From positions 1,201,056 through 1,265,055 of the forward strand of contig NZ_AP026830.1 in NCBI RefSeq assembly GCF_026000775.1: a stretch of DNA of 64,000 nucleotides. Direction: 5' to 3'. The notes below the pieces were generated by a model. It saw only the letters and a list, made by a program, of their open reading frames with translations, was not told the origin of the DNA and searched no databases. How positions within the stretch are numbered: position 1 is the first letter of the stretch; every line of letters begins with the position of its first letter. The translations under genes and the position numbers were made by a program. This DNA comes from Vulcanisaeta souniana JCM 11219 (GTDB taxonomy: Archaea > Thermoproteota > Thermoprotei > Thermoproteales > Thermocladiaceae). Shown here piece by piece: positions 9,175 through 17,581 of this stretch.

Positions 9175-9770
9175 GTAGCGTCGACTACCTATTTAATTGG
9201 TTAATATCATTATTCGAAAAGATGCTTAGAAATGCCCTAGATGATGTTTACAATGCCTTCCTACAATACCTGAATATTGGCCTTCATTGGAGTAACTATA
9301 TTAGTGATGTAATGAGGAATAATCCACAGTTAATAACGACGGAGATAAATCAAATAGTAAACCTATTATTATTGGCACGCAATGATGTGGAGACTCAATA
9401 CCCATTAAGCGTGGTAAGGGGAACGGTGTTTTACCGTTATGAAGTGCTTATGAGTCTCCTGCCGCGCTTCCTTGACTTAATAATTGATGCCCACACGATG
9501 GTTGGCAATGCCCTGAGGAGGCTTAGGTTGATCTCGATAGGCGTAGTGGCCATGTTAATAATTGTGGTGCTATTCACCCCTGCCGTCACGATATACGTGC
9601 CACCATTTGCGGAAATCCACATGATCATATACATTGCATACATAGTGCTTCTTTACGTACTGGCATCATTACTCATATACTCACTGGTCTACGTAATACA
9701 CGTAACAGTTAGTGTTAGGAGGCGGCTCAAGGAATTATTAAATGTAATGAATGAGGTTGGGCTGCTGTGA
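9171..9770 (+). CDS. Two-span membrane protein coupled to the upstream regulator-like gene
   Basis: I do not recognise the family. Of 199 residues, about 1-115 are soluble and mostly helical. Two strong hydrophobic segments follow (about 121-142 and 147-172) and then a short basic tail. The ATGA overlap with 8680-9174 shows an operon. A soluble regulator-like protein next to a membrane protein, beside a restriction-like gene, would fit a toxin-antitoxin or abortive-infection pair, but that is inference from context only. Confidence 0.55.
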   Translation: MSSVDYLFNWLISLFEKMLRNALDDVYNAFLQYLNIGLHWSNYISDVMRNNPQLITTEINQIVNLLLLARNDVETQYPLSVVRGTVFYRYEVLMSLLPRFLDLIIDAHTMVGNALRRLRLISIGVVAMLIIVVLFTPAVTIYVPPFAEIHMIIYIAYIVLLYVLASLLIYSLVYVIHVTVSVRRRLKELLNVMNEVGLL

Positions 9771-9772
9771 TC

Positions 9773-10027
9773 CTACTCAATCCCAAGCCTCCTCAGGGTT
9801 TGCTTCGAGAACGCCCAGTATAGGTCTGCCTCATCGAAGCACTTCACCCTACCCCTATCCTCAATAGGCTTGGTGGCTCTAGTCAGGGCCCTCTCCCTCC
9901 TAGCCCTGGCTTGGTTAATGGCATTAGTCAATTGAGGCTCGACATCGTCGAGCCACCTCCTCAAGCCCTCGATATCGCCCCTAGCCAGGTAATCCCTGAC
10001 CGTTCTAATAATCGAGAGCCTATCCAT
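9773..10027 (-). CDS. Small charged hypothetical protein, 84 aa
   Basis: Family unknown. Basic and helical (many Arg and Glu), no membrane segment. The octamer TTAATTAG at 10049-10056 ends 22 nt from the start codon, the standard spacing for this element, so it has its own promoter. It ends 3 bp from the convergent membrane-protein gene. Confidence 0.6.
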   Translation of the reverse strand: MDRLSIIRTVRDYLARGDIEGLRRWLDDVEPQLTNAINQARARRERALTRATKPIEDRGRVKCFDEADLYWAFSKQTLRRLGIE

Positions 10028-10052
10028 CGCCTCATGGAGGCTCTGTTTTTAA

Positions 10053-10970
10053 TTAGGACTTCAGCCTGAAGAAGCCCCTCCCCTGCCTCGCTGATCTAGC
10101 GACCTCGTACTCATTCCTCGCTATAGCGAGGATAGTATCACGCCACTGCCTAAAGAACTTATCCTGCGGGACCTCGTACTTAACGGCTAAATCCTTCATG
10201 TAGTCAGTAATATAATGCACTGCAGGACTATAGGGTAGCACGCTAGTGCCCCTCATGGGGACTCCCCTAGCCTTCAACTCATTGGCAGTATTATCCCCAG
10301 GAAATGCCTGGTTCACAATTAGGAACACGTCAGGCTGGGCCAAGCCCAGTTGGGCACGCTGGTTAATCACGGCACTGACCAGGCCTAGGACCTCCATCGC
10401 CTCATCCTGATGCGTACTCCCAGCCTTGACCACCACATTCACGATCCTAGACATCATTAGGACAGCCCACGCGAGGGGCTTGAATATTGCCGATGGCACG
10501 TCAATGATGACAAGGCTCGGTTTGTGTATAAGGAGCTTGTTCACAATCAACTCGGCAATGTCATTATAGAGTGCCCAGCCCACCTGGTCTGGGTCATTAC
10601 TCATTCTCGAGAGTACGTATGAGAGCGCCCAGTCAATACGATGAGCCTCAATCGTGCCACTGGTGATCAGGGCTATCTGCTGGGTTAACTGTGGCGTGAT
10701 GTTAGGGCTGGAGTCCTGGTACGGGTAGTACCTGGCAGTAATGTAGTTCCAGAAGCCATTAGTCCCTAATGGCGGGACACCCAATAGCTTCGATAGGGTA
10801 CTATTCGCACCATAGGCTAGGTCAATGACTCCAATAGTCCCAAACCCACTCCCAGCCTCGCCCAAGGCGTAGGCAATATTAGCAGTAATAGTGCTAGTAC
10901 CCACGCCACCCTTCCCTCCGGCTAGATTCACGATTATCGGCACCTCAATTGGGATGGACTTGCCCTGCAC
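10053..10970 (-). CDS. ParA/MinD-family ATPase
   Basis: SIMIBI-class ATPase of 305 residues with the deviant Walker A GGKGGVGTS at residues 18-26, IGVIDLAYG (switch region) near 50 and a hydrophobic strand VIIDVPSA as Walker B. ParA proteins place and segregate plasmids or position secretion and pilus machinery at the membrane. A plasmid partition role is likely, but no ParB-like partner was recognised; the next-door 84-residue protein or the RHH proteins are candidates. Promoter octamer at 10993-11000, 23 nt from the ATG. Confidence 0.8.
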   Translation of the reverse strand: MQGKSIPIEVPIIVNLAGGKGGVGTSTITANIAYALGEAGSGFGTIGVIDLAYGANSTLSKLLGVPPLGTNGFWNYITARYYPYQDSSPNITPQLTQQIALITSGTIEAHRIDWALSYVLSRMSNDPDQVGWALYNDIAELIVNKLLIHKPSLVIIDVPSAIFKPLAWAVLMMSRIVNVVVKAGSTHQDEAMEVLGLVSAVINQRAQLGLAQPDVFLIVNQAFPGDNTANELKARGVPMRGTSVLPYSPAVHYITDYMKDLAVKYEVPQDKFFRQWRDTILAIARNEYEVARSARQGRGFFRLKS

Positions 10971-11066
10971 GAGTCGATTGCGGGGCTCGCCTTTAATTAG
11001 GATTAGAGGATGGTGAGGGAGGAAAAATTAATTTTGATTTTGAGTTTTTAAATCAAGATAGGCTAC

Positions 11067-11534
11067 CTAGCCAGTCACGTAGCCACTGTACACCTTACCA
11101 TTAGGCGATACTGCCTGTATCTGGTAGGCACTACCGAGACCGCACGAGCCAGTCAGGTCAATCGTGACTCCAGAGCCCGGGCTTATTACCTGCCTACCCC
11201 AACTCGTGAATGTACCACTGGCATTATACAGCGTCAGTGAACAGCCACTCGGTAGCGTGCCTGGTAGGGTTAGTAGCTTGTTACCACTCGTGTCGTAAAT
11301 ATTCACTGCAACCACGGTTATGGTACCACCACTGGCAGTCATTTGTACAGTCAAGCCCTGCGTCCCAACGAGGCTTGACGTCACCGTCAGCGTCCCAACA
11401 TTGGCTATAGTCTTTGACACCGGCCCATAGACTAGGAACACTACCACCAGCCCAATCACTAGCACTACTACCCCAACTATTATCCATAGCATGTTTCCTA
11501 TCTCGCCCGCTCTAGCCCTGTCCATACTGGTCAA
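11067..11534 (-). CDS. Pilin-like secreted protein, single N-terminal membrane helix
   Basis: 155 residues. A short basic leader (RARAG) is followed by EIGNMLWIIVG and a long hydrophobic helix, the layout of archaeal class III (type IV pilin) signal peptides cut after the Gly. The rest is Gly/Thr/Ser-rich beta structure like an Ig-type pilin head, with two Cys that could form a disulfide. It lies in the same block as a GspE/VirB11-type ATPase and a TadC-like membrane protein, so it may be the structural subunit of a pilus. Promoter octamer at 11554-11561. Confidence 0.6.
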   Translation of the reverse strand: MTSMDRARAGEIGNMLWIIVGVVVLVIGLVVVFLVYGPVSKTIANVGTLTVTSSLVGTQGLTVQMTASGGTITVVAVNIYDTSGNKLLTLPGTLPSGCSLTLYNASGTFTSWGRQVISPGSGVTIDLTGSCGLGSAYQIQAVSPNGKVYSGYVTG

Positions 11535-11557
11535 TGAACGAGCCAGGGGCTATTTAA

Positions 11558-12040
11558 TTAGCCCTTTAACCGTAGGCTCGTTATCACATTCCTCGCGTCA
11601 GTAACCGTGAAGGAGCCCCTTAGAGGCTCTAGGACTAGGGACATTCTAGAATAATCAATAACGACCTTCGAGAGGGACTCCCTCAACTCACTACTCCACT
11701 GCCTGGGGTCCTCTGTGACTAGTCTCGTGAAGGCTGTTAGGTACGCGATAGTGACTTCTGGCGCGACTCCAATCGATAGGCCCCACTTGATTGCCTCCTC
11801 AATACTCGACTCGGTGAAGAAGTGTAGGAGCCACTTGATGGCTTGCTCGCAGACACGCCTATTCTCCCTGCCACAATGCTTGGCTAGCCTCCCTGGGTTA
11901 GTCCTGGGTTGCTTGAGTCTTAGCCTCACGCTAGTCCTCTTTAGCCTACCCGAGGCTAGCATTCCAATGACTTGGTCAATACTAGCCGAGTACTGGCCCA
12001 CCAGGCGTAGCGCCTTCTCGTCAAGCTGGAGCCCACCCAC
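11558..12040 (-). CDS. Hypothetical helical protein, 160 aa
   Basis: Family unknown; soluble and helical with no recognisable motif. Promoter octamer TTAATTAG at 12062-12069 lies 22 nt from the ATG. Its 3' end covers the promoter octamer of the pilin-like gene downstream, a packing seen repeatedly in this element. Confidence 0.6.
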   Translation of the reverse strand: MGGLQLDEKALRLVGQYSASIDQVIGMLASGRLKRTSVRLRLKQPRTNPGRLAKHCGRENRRVCEQAIKWLLHFFTESSIEEAIKWGLSIGVAPEVTIAYLTAFTRLVTEDPRQWSSELRESLSKVVIDYSRMSLVLEPLRGSFTVTDARNVITSLRLKG

Positions 12041-12065
12041 GGGTGGGCTGGGGAGTTGGCTTTAA

Positions 12066-12356
12066 TTAGGATTGGGATTGAGTCCTCTGCCTAATGACCC
12101 TGACCCATGGGTTGTCCTCGAAGTCCAGTCCCTGGCTCTGGGGCTCTGTGGATTCTAGCCTCTGGGGTTCTGGAGTCACTAGCCTCTGAGGCTCTGGAGC
12201 ACTGGAGCCCAGTAGGCGCCTCAATGCCTCATTGACAATGTCACTCACGGTCCTACCCTCATTCCAAGCCCTCAACTTCAGGGCAATATAGAGGCCCGGC
12301 TCAATATAAACCCTCAGGGTCTTATAACCCAACCTCTTATAATTCCTACGAGTCAT
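12066..12356 (-). CDS. Ribbon-helix-helix DNA-binding protein (copy 1)
   Basis: About 96 residues from the internal ATG at 12356 (MTRRNYKR). A strand (KTLRVYIEP) is followed by two helices (LYIALKLRAWNEGR, then TVSDIVNEALRRLL), the MetJ/Arc layout used by plasmid repressors. The C-terminal half is a low-complexity Glu-Pro-Gln tail (PEPQRL repeats). It overlaps the upstream paralog by 11 bp, so it is translationally coupled. A longer start at 12392 is possible but lies deep inside the upstream gene. Confidence 0.7.
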   Translation of the reverse strand: MTRRNYKRLGYKTLRVYIEPGLYIALKLRAWNEGRTVSDIVNEALRRLLGSSAPEPQRLVTPEPQRLESTEPQSQGLDFEDNPWVRVIRQRTQSQS

Positions 12357-12507
12357 GACCACAACCCCTAAAGTACTCCTCCAAAGCCTCATTAATCATC
12401 CTACCACTAGACCTAGCCCTAAGGACTAGGGCTAGGTATAGAAGAGGCCTCACATAAACATGGACGGACTTATAACCATGCTCCCTATAACCACGACCCA
12501 CTGGCAT
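12346..12507 (-). CDS. Ribbon-helix-helix-like protein (copy 2, internally shortened)
   Basis: About 53 residues from ATG 12507, which overlaps the stop of the upstream gene by one base (TGATG). It aligns with its downstream neighbour along the whole RHH region: GYKSVHVYV matches GYKTLRVYI, and MINEALEEYF matches IVNEALRRLL. It lacks four residues (TVSD) at the turn between the two helices. This looks like a tandem duplicate in which one copy is decaying or has a changed function. Confidence 0.6.
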   Translation of the reverse strand: MPVGRGYREHGYKSVHVYVRPLLYLALVLRARSSGRMINEALEEYFRGCGHDS

Positions 12508-12779
12508 CACCTCGGGCACGCCAACGAGAGGCTCCCACTGGGAGCCAGGTAGGCTAGGCATGGACCGCACTCGTAGACGCCGGAATTATTCGTGGGCGTT
12601 ATGACATAACCCTGGGGGCACTCTAGAGTATTATTAATGATGGGTGGACTCCACGATCTAATGGATGACGCCCACGCCCTAGCCTGGCTCGTGCTGATGT
12701 AAATCATCATTAGGTATGCCAGCATTCCAATGGCTATCCCGAGGAAGACCAAGCCTACAATCAGGGCTAGGCTCGCCAC
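12507..12779 (-). CDS. Small single-span membrane protein, 90 aa
   Basis: One strong N-terminal hydrophobic helix (about residues 3-28), then an outside domain with N-glycosylation-like Asn-Ser/Thr sites and three Cys (CPQG, CGPC). Signal-anchored, pilin-like or minor surface subunit. Family unknown. It heads a coupled run with the two RHH genes. Promoter octamer at 12801-12808, 22 nt from the ATG. Confidence 0.6.
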   Translation of the reverse strand: MASLALIVGLVFLGIAIGMLAYLMMIYISTSQARAWASSIRSWSPPIINNTLECPQGYVITPTNNSGVYECGPCLAYLAPSGSLSLACPR

Positions 12780-12804
12780 GATTAGGCTAGGGGCTGGCTC
12801 TTAA

Positions 12805-13167
12805 TTAGGTTAGGACGCCCACTGGTGGGCTTGGGGCGTGGATAATGTAAATACAGTACCTATACGGGGCTGGCACAGTACCAGCCCCACACGCGTAGGG
12901 ACTCGGGGGCTTTAGAGCCTCCCCACTCGCGAGGACAATACCCTTGATTGGTGTGGGGGCGAAGGTCCAGACCACCTCCACGTAGTACTCATTACCCTGG
13001 GTGTGTAGTATAGCCACCATCGTCGTCTCGGTCCTAGTCATAGAGAGGACCCCAACAAGGCTCCCGCTAATCCCCCTCGCCAAGCCGATGAATAGTATGC
13101 CCAGGACCACGATGAGGGTTATACTAATGACCACCCATGGGATGAACTCACTAGCCATGCTAGTCAC
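12805..13167 (-). CDS. Single-span pilin-like protein, 120 aa
   Basis: A hydrophobic helix (about 9-32) follows a very short cytoplasmic start; the rest is beta-rich with two Cys, like a small surface or minor pilin subunit. Family unknown. It overlaps the upstream gene at 13164-13583 by 4 bp, so the pair is co-translated. It belongs to the pilus-like block 11-17 kb. Confidence 0.6.
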   Translation of the reverse strand: MTSMASEFIPWVVISITLIVVLGILFIGLARGISGSLVGVLSMTRTETTMVAILHTQGNEYYVEVVWTFAPTPIKGIVLASGEALKPPSPYACGAGTVPAPYRYCIYIIHAPSPPVGVLT

Positions 13168-13583
13168 CTACCCGTGGCATTCACTGCCCTGAGGAATGCC
13201 GTGAGTAGGGCATTATTCGCATTCACGGTATTATTGACTGCATAAAGCTCCCTAGCCACTTGACTCAATAGGGCATTATTCTGGACTAGCGTATTATTCA
13301 GGCTCTCGATTACAATGCCAGTCTGGTTAAGGGCGTAGGCGTTAGTCATGGTTACATTAGTCAAGTAACTAATGATGGTTAGGGTCCTATTCGCGAGTGT
13401 CGTATAATTCCTAGCCAGGGCATTGTACTGGCTAATACAATAGATTGTAGTGTACCTGTAGTACACTGCCATATTATAATTCGCAATGTTCGAGGCGAAG
13501 AATAATACCGCCAATACCCAACCCACTACGGCGATTCCAATTAGAACCCAAGCCCTGGCTCCATACAACTCCATACCAGCCAT
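13164..13583 (-). CDS. Single-span membrane protein with a coiled-coil ectodomain
   Basis: 139 residues: one N-terminal hydrophobic helix (about 11-33), then an alpha-helical outside region rich in Asn with at least seven Asn-X-Ser/Thr sites and heptad-like Leu spacing. That suggests an extended, glycosylated coiled coil. Family unknown. Octamer at 13600-13607; the second Met (13574) has spacing closer to the element's norm than the first. Confidence 0.6.
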   Translation of the reverse strand: MAGMELYGARAWVLIGIAVVGWVLAVLFFASNIANYNMAVYYRYTTIYCISQYNALARNYTTLANRTLTIISYLTNVTMTNAYALNQTGIVIESLNNTLVQNNALLSQVARELYAVNNTVNANNALLTAFLRAVNATGR

Positions 13584-13599
13584 GGAATTGGCCCTGCCT

Positions 13600-13869
13600 T
13601 TAATTAGCCCTAGCTCCAGCCCTAGCCATGGCTAGGGCCTTATTCGCGAGCCAAGTAATGTGCTTACAAGGCTTCCTATACTGGAAGGCTGGGCAGGTGC
13701 AGGAGCCAGTGATCCTAACCGCGGGCTCCCCACCTAGACTAGTCCATTCAATGAGGACCCTAGCCACGTACCACTTATTAGCATCAGCCTCACTCCTAAC
13801 CAAGCCCCTGGCATAAATGGCACTCCCATAGTCCCTAAGGGTTAATAGCCTAACCCAGTGCCTAGTCAT
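13600..13869 (-). CDS. SWIM zinc-finger protein, 89 aa
   Basis: The SWIM motif CxCxnCxH is plain: C57, C59, C68, H70 (CTCPAFQYRKPCKH). SWIM fingers bind DNA or protein partners and occur in many archaeal mobile elements. The likely promoter is AGTATTAAAT near 13895-13904. A TAATTAG box lies too close to the ATG to serve it. Confidence 0.75.
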   Translation of the reverse strand: MTRHWVRLLTLRDYGSAIYARGLVRSEADANKWYVARVLIEWTSLGGEPAVRITGSCTCPAFQYRKPCKHITWLANKALAMARAGARAN

Positions 13870-13886
13870 TCCTAATTATACTACTA

Positions 13887-15356
13887 CTACATTGATTTAA
13901 TACTAACGCCCTCGCTCAGGCACTCGATACTACCAGTATCGATAACGCACCTAGCCTCAGCCCACATCCTCCTGATCAGACTGTAGTCATCGGGGTTACT
14001 CGAGAGTTCACTGAGGAAGCCACTAAACACGCTGGGTAGTGGCCTGGTGAAGTCAGCCCTGGCTGGAGTGTGCACCTCCACGACCCTCTTATTCTCCATC
14101 CTCACTGCAATAATGAACTCACTAACCAAGTGACTAGCCCCCCTAATCCCAAGCCTCTCGAGCCTGTCAATAAGCTCCTCTAGGCTCCCGGCGTGTAGGT
14201 TGCTAACGCCACCGTGACCACTCGTGACAGCCCTAACCCAAGCCCTCGCGTCCCCAGGGCTTAGAATCTCATTCACGAAAACGAACTGGGCTCCAGTCCT
14301 CATTGCATCCGCAATGAGCTCAGCCTTCGTGATGGCACGGGCGCCAAGGCCAGTACTGGCTCGCGTGTTGAGGACTGCATAGGTCCTGTCGGGCAGGACC
14401 CTGAACTCATCAACATCCTGGACAGCCACAACCCTAACCCACGGTGGATACGTATTCATAATCGCCGACGTGAGTGTAGTCTTGCCACTACCCATTGGGC
14501 CATAGACGAGCACGCCCCTAGGCTCGCCATCCCTCGAGTAAGGCTTAACTCCTAGACTAGCCAATAATAACTTGCCAGCGGTCTCCACGTTAATGGAGCC
14601 ACCAGCAATCAACCGACCCAGGTGCCACGGCTTCGAGGGGTGCTTCCTAAATGCCACCACATAGCCCGAGACTGGCTCGGCATGCATTGTGACCCTAAGC
14701 CTCAACTCCCCGTCAGTAGCCATACCCCTCGGGTTAAAGGCGGTGACTGGGGTCCTAGTCCTCTCGCTAGCCTTATTAATAATATAGGCATTGAAGGTGA
14801 CTGGCTCCCCACCACCCACATCGCTAGTGAGGAGCCTGGGCTTCCTCCCCTCATTCTCCAATTGGCACTTGTTAGGCATTATGACGACTGGGTGGTAGGC
14901 ATCACCAAAGCCCCTAACCCTAGCGAAGACCATCGGCTCACCATCCACGCCTGGGGCATCAATGACCAGGTCCTGGAGTTCATCCCACGCCAGGAGTGGC
15001 GTTATTACAGAGTACTCCATGATGAACCTCCTGGCAATGGCAATAGCCTCACTAGTGAGGAGGCTCAAATCCACTCCCTTCGGGACTCTCGGTAATGCCT
15101 TTAGTATCAAGCGGGGATTCTTCTCGAGCCTACCCCACGTCAAGCCACTACTCAACCACTCGATGATTCTCGGCATATCGAGGCACTCCATGTACTCCGG
15201 GTAGTTGAGTACGTCATGCAGGTAGAACCTCGCGCCCTCCGGTTGCTCGATGTAGAGTATCTCCGTGGTCACGCCACTTGGCGTGACTATAGTACCCAGA
15301 CTGTTGAGTGCTGGCACTCCTGGATTATTGACTTTAAAATCGAATGCAGTATGCAC
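13887..15356 (-). CDS. GspE/VirB11-type secretion ATPase (FlaI/TadA/PilT superfamily)
   Basis: Hexameric motor ATPase of about 489 residues that would power assembly of a pilus or a secretion/conjugation channel. Seen: Walker A GPMGSGKTT near residue 285, the Asp box between Walker A and B, Walker B-like AQFVFVNEI, and the His box TSGHGGVSNLHAG. The octamer at 15379-15386 points to GTG 15356 as the start, 23 nt away; an ATG at 15368 would be only 11 nt away. It is immediately upstream-coupled to a TadC-like membrane gene, the classic pair of type IV pilus and Tad systems. Confidence 0.85.
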   Translation of the reverse strand: MHTAFDFKVNNPGVPALNSLGTIVTPSGVTTEILYIEQPEGARFYLHDVLNYPEYMECLDMPRIIEWLSSGLTWGRLEKNPRLILKALPRVPKGVDLSLLTSEAIAIARRFIMEYSVITPLLAWDELQDLVIDAPGVDGEPMVFARVRGFGDAYHPVVIMPNKCQLENEGRKPRLLTSDVGGGEPVTFNAYIINKASERTRTPVTAFNPRGMATDGELRLRVTMHAEPVSGYVVAFRKHPSKPWHLGRLIAGGSINVETAGKLLLASLGVKPYSRDGEPRGVLVYGPMGSGKTTLTSAIMNTYPPWVRVVAVQDVDEFRVLPDRTYAVLNTRASTGLGARAITKAELIADAMRTGAQFVFVNEILSPGDARAWVRAVTSGHGGVSNLHAGSLEELIDRLERLGIRGASHLVSEFIIAVRMENKRVVEVHTPARADFTRPLPSVFSGFLSELSSNPDDYSLIRRMWAEARCVIDTGSIECLSEGVSIKSM

Positions 15357-15391
15357 GATTCCCCGCATGCCCTAGCCCCTAATTAGAATGG

Positions 15392-16492
15392 CTAGAGTGG
15401 GAAGAATGAGTGTAGTAGGAACCAGGCTAGTAAGCCGAGGACCCCAGCCGTTAGGGCACCAGTCCTGTGGTCGAACATGGCGAAGCCACCAGCCATTCCA
15501 GAGCCGATTACCGCGTAGAAGGCCTGCAGTGGCATGCTGGATAGGGAGAACCCGGAGTACTGGCTAGCCGTGACCAGGGCCTGACTCGCCCCAGTGGACA
15601 CTATATTAGCCATTATGTACCACGTCAAGCCCCCACTGAAGCCCAGCCCAATGCCGAGCATCATGAGGGCGTAGATGAGCATTAGCCTCCTAGTCGTGTT
15701 GACGGCACTAATGTACAGTCCAACTAGGGTATTCGCCCAGGACACGTACTTCGGGGCGCCGAGGCTCCTGGCATCGAGCCAGAGGGGCTTGAGCCCGGCC
15801 TCTATTGGGCTCAACTCCCTTAGGGGCGTTGGGACTGGCTTCGTGAGTAACTCGTTAAAGCTCGTGATGACCCTCAAGCCAGCACTCGAGGCAAGCCTCC
15901 AGTCGCTAATGACCCTGGGCATTACCGTAATGCCATAAGCCAATAGCCCAATTGGAATCGCCAGGTTGGCAATGCCGGCTAGGGCAGTCACGATGCCGAG
16001 TCCCGTGGCAATAGCGATGCCTATAGCGTCTAGAATGCTGAAGCCCAGCCAGTGGTCCTTCGGGGCTAGGAACCAGAGGAGGAAGCCCACCATCCCCATT
16101 CCAAGGATGGTTAGGGGGCCGATTACGGTTAGTCCAATTCCAGTGAATACGATGAGGACTATGGCGATCATGGCAATTGCCTCCGCGAGGCTTGGCATTA
16201 GGTCAGCGTAGAGCCTCACGCTCTGGCTGACCATGTTCAGGAGCATTTGGAAGTAGGCATCCGTGCTTGCACCGCCCTCCATTGTCCTGGCGGTCCACAC
16301 TAGGCTAGCCCTTTTAACGGCTCTGGAAAAGGCTCTCCCTGGTGGGGCGTTGAGTATTACCTCCGCATACCTCTCGTACCTAGTGCCCCTAGTGGCCTCG
16401 AACCAGCCCATGATGGGTGCCTTGAGGGTGAACCTCAGGTCGTCAATGAGGCTCGTCATTGGGTCCTGGTAGATTGGGCTTAGCCTGGGCAT
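15392..16492 (-). CDS. TadC/FlaJ/GspF-like polytopic membrane protein
   Basis: 366 residues with hydrophobic helices in two groups around a soluble middle domain (about residues 195-260), the architecture of the inner-membrane platform of type IV pilus and Tad systems. Its start codon overlaps the stop of the upstream gene by one base (TAATG), and the ATPase gene follows after a gap of about 35 bp. Exact family membership is inferred from layout and neighbour. Confidence 0.7.
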   Translation of the reverse strand: MPRLSPIYQDPMTSLIDDLRFTLKAPIMGWFEATRGTRYERYAEVILNAPPGRAFSRAVKRASLVWTARTMEGGASTDAYFQMLLNMVSQSVRLYADLMPSLAEAIAMIAIVLIVFTGIGLTVIGPLTILGMGMVGFLLWFLAPKDHWLGFSILDAIGIAIATGLGIVTALAGIANLAIPIGLLAYGITVMPRVISDWRLASSAGLRVITSFNELLTKPVPTPLRELSPIEAGLKPLWLDARSLGAPKYVSWANTLVGLYISAVNTTRRLMLIYALMMLGIGLGFSGGLTWYIMANIVSTGASQALVTASQYSGFSLSSMPLQAFYAVIGSGMAGGFAMFDHRTGALTAGVLGLLAWFLLHSFFPL

Positions 16493-16854
16493 TACTTACC
16501 ACCGGTGGCTATGTCAATGAGTGGCCTAAGCCACTCGGGGCATGAGTCCCTAACGTCCCTGAGGAGTGCCGTCACGGCATCCTTATTACCCGCGTACTTC
16601 ATGATGTACTCGAGGGCAATGACCCTAGGGTCACTCGGTAGTAAGGACTTCACCACGTGGACTACCTCCTCAAGCGTGACTGCCGTCTTCACGTACTCCC
16701 TATCCTTAGCCTCACCAATTGCCAGTAATTGCGAGTAAATCCTATACCTAGTCACTATTTGGTCCCCACTAGCCTCTACATCCTGGGTTTGGGGCTGGCT
16801 AAGCTGGGGCTTAGCCTTGAGCAGGTCCCCAAAGCCCGGTTGCTTCTGGCTCAC
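16492..16854 (-). CDS. Hypothetical protein upstream of the TadC-like gene
   Basis: About 120 residues, family unknown. A Gln/Pro-rich N-terminal third (about 1-35) precedes a helical domain with no membrane segment. The octamer at 16876-16883 favours GTG 16854, 22 nt away, over GTG 16860. It overlaps the TadC-like gene by one base, so it is probably a cytosolic partner of the pilus or secretion platform. Confidence 0.55.
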   Translation of the reverse strand: MSQKQPGFGDLLKAKPQLSQPQTQDVEASGDQIVTRYRIYSQLLAIGEAKDREYVKTAVTLEEVVHVVKSLLPSDPRVIALEYIMKYAGNKDAVTALLRDVRDSCPEWLRPLIDIATGGK

Positions 16855-16918
16855 GGGCACGTGGGCTAAGCCCCTTTAATTAGCATGCCCTAATTAAGGG
16901 CTAGCCCCTTGGCTAGCC

Positions 16919-17542
16919 GTGGATTGGAGGGGAATCCTAGCCTCAATAAGGGGTGGGGAGGCTGGAGAGAGGGACTTGCGCTACCTCATTGCGAGGAATG
17001 CCCTGCCATTCATAATCAACGCCACTAAGCACCCTGGGTTATTCGTACTAACCCCAAAGCCCGGGGTCAAGCCCACGCCACTCATCGAGGGCTTCCTAAT
17101 GAGCCTCAGGCTAGCCCTCGATAGGATGGACCCAATAACCCTCGCTAGGCCATTCAACATCGTAGCCACCCTCGGGGAGTACAAAACCAGCGAGAGGACA
17201 GCCTACAAGCCGGAGGACGTGATCGAGGACGCTATCGAGAGGCTTGTACTACCAATCAAGCCGAGGAGGGTTAGGGCTAGGGTCAGGGCTCACGGTCTCG
17301 GGAATGGGGATGCCATGAGGAGCCTCGTGAGGGATGCCCTGGCGAGGCATGGTGTAATGCATAGCGGGAAGGCAAGCCTAGTCTTCAACGTGGAGGAGGT
17401 CTGGGTTGACCAGGTTAGGCTCTACATTGGCTTATTCCCCAAGTGGCTCCTCGTCCGTTACAAGTACATTGTGGTCCTCAGGAGGCTCAGGAGTGAGGGT
17501 GAGCGTGGTGGTGGTAGTAGTAGTGTGCCCAGGGCGTTCTAG
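16919..17542 (+). CDS. Hypothetical basic protein, 207 aa
   Basis: Family unknown. The middle third is very rich in Arg (PRRVRARVRAHG), suggesting nucleic acid binding. It begins with GTG at 16919, 22 nt from the octamer CTAATTAA at 16890-16897. The gene diverges from 16492-16854, with two separate octamers in a 64-bp gap. Confidence 0.55.
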   Translation: MDWRGILASIRGGEAGERDLRYLIARNALPFIINATKHPGLFVLTPKPGVKPTPLIEGFLMSLRLALDRMDPITLARPFNIVATLGEYKTSERTAYKPEDVIEDAIERLVLPIKPRRVRARVRAHGLGNGDAMRSLVRDALARHGVMHSGKASLVFNVEEVWVDQVRLYIGLFPKWLLVRYKYIVVLRRLRSEGERGGGSSSVPRAF

Positions 17543-17581
17543 GGCTAATTAGCTGGCTTTAATACCACAATCCCGACCCTC

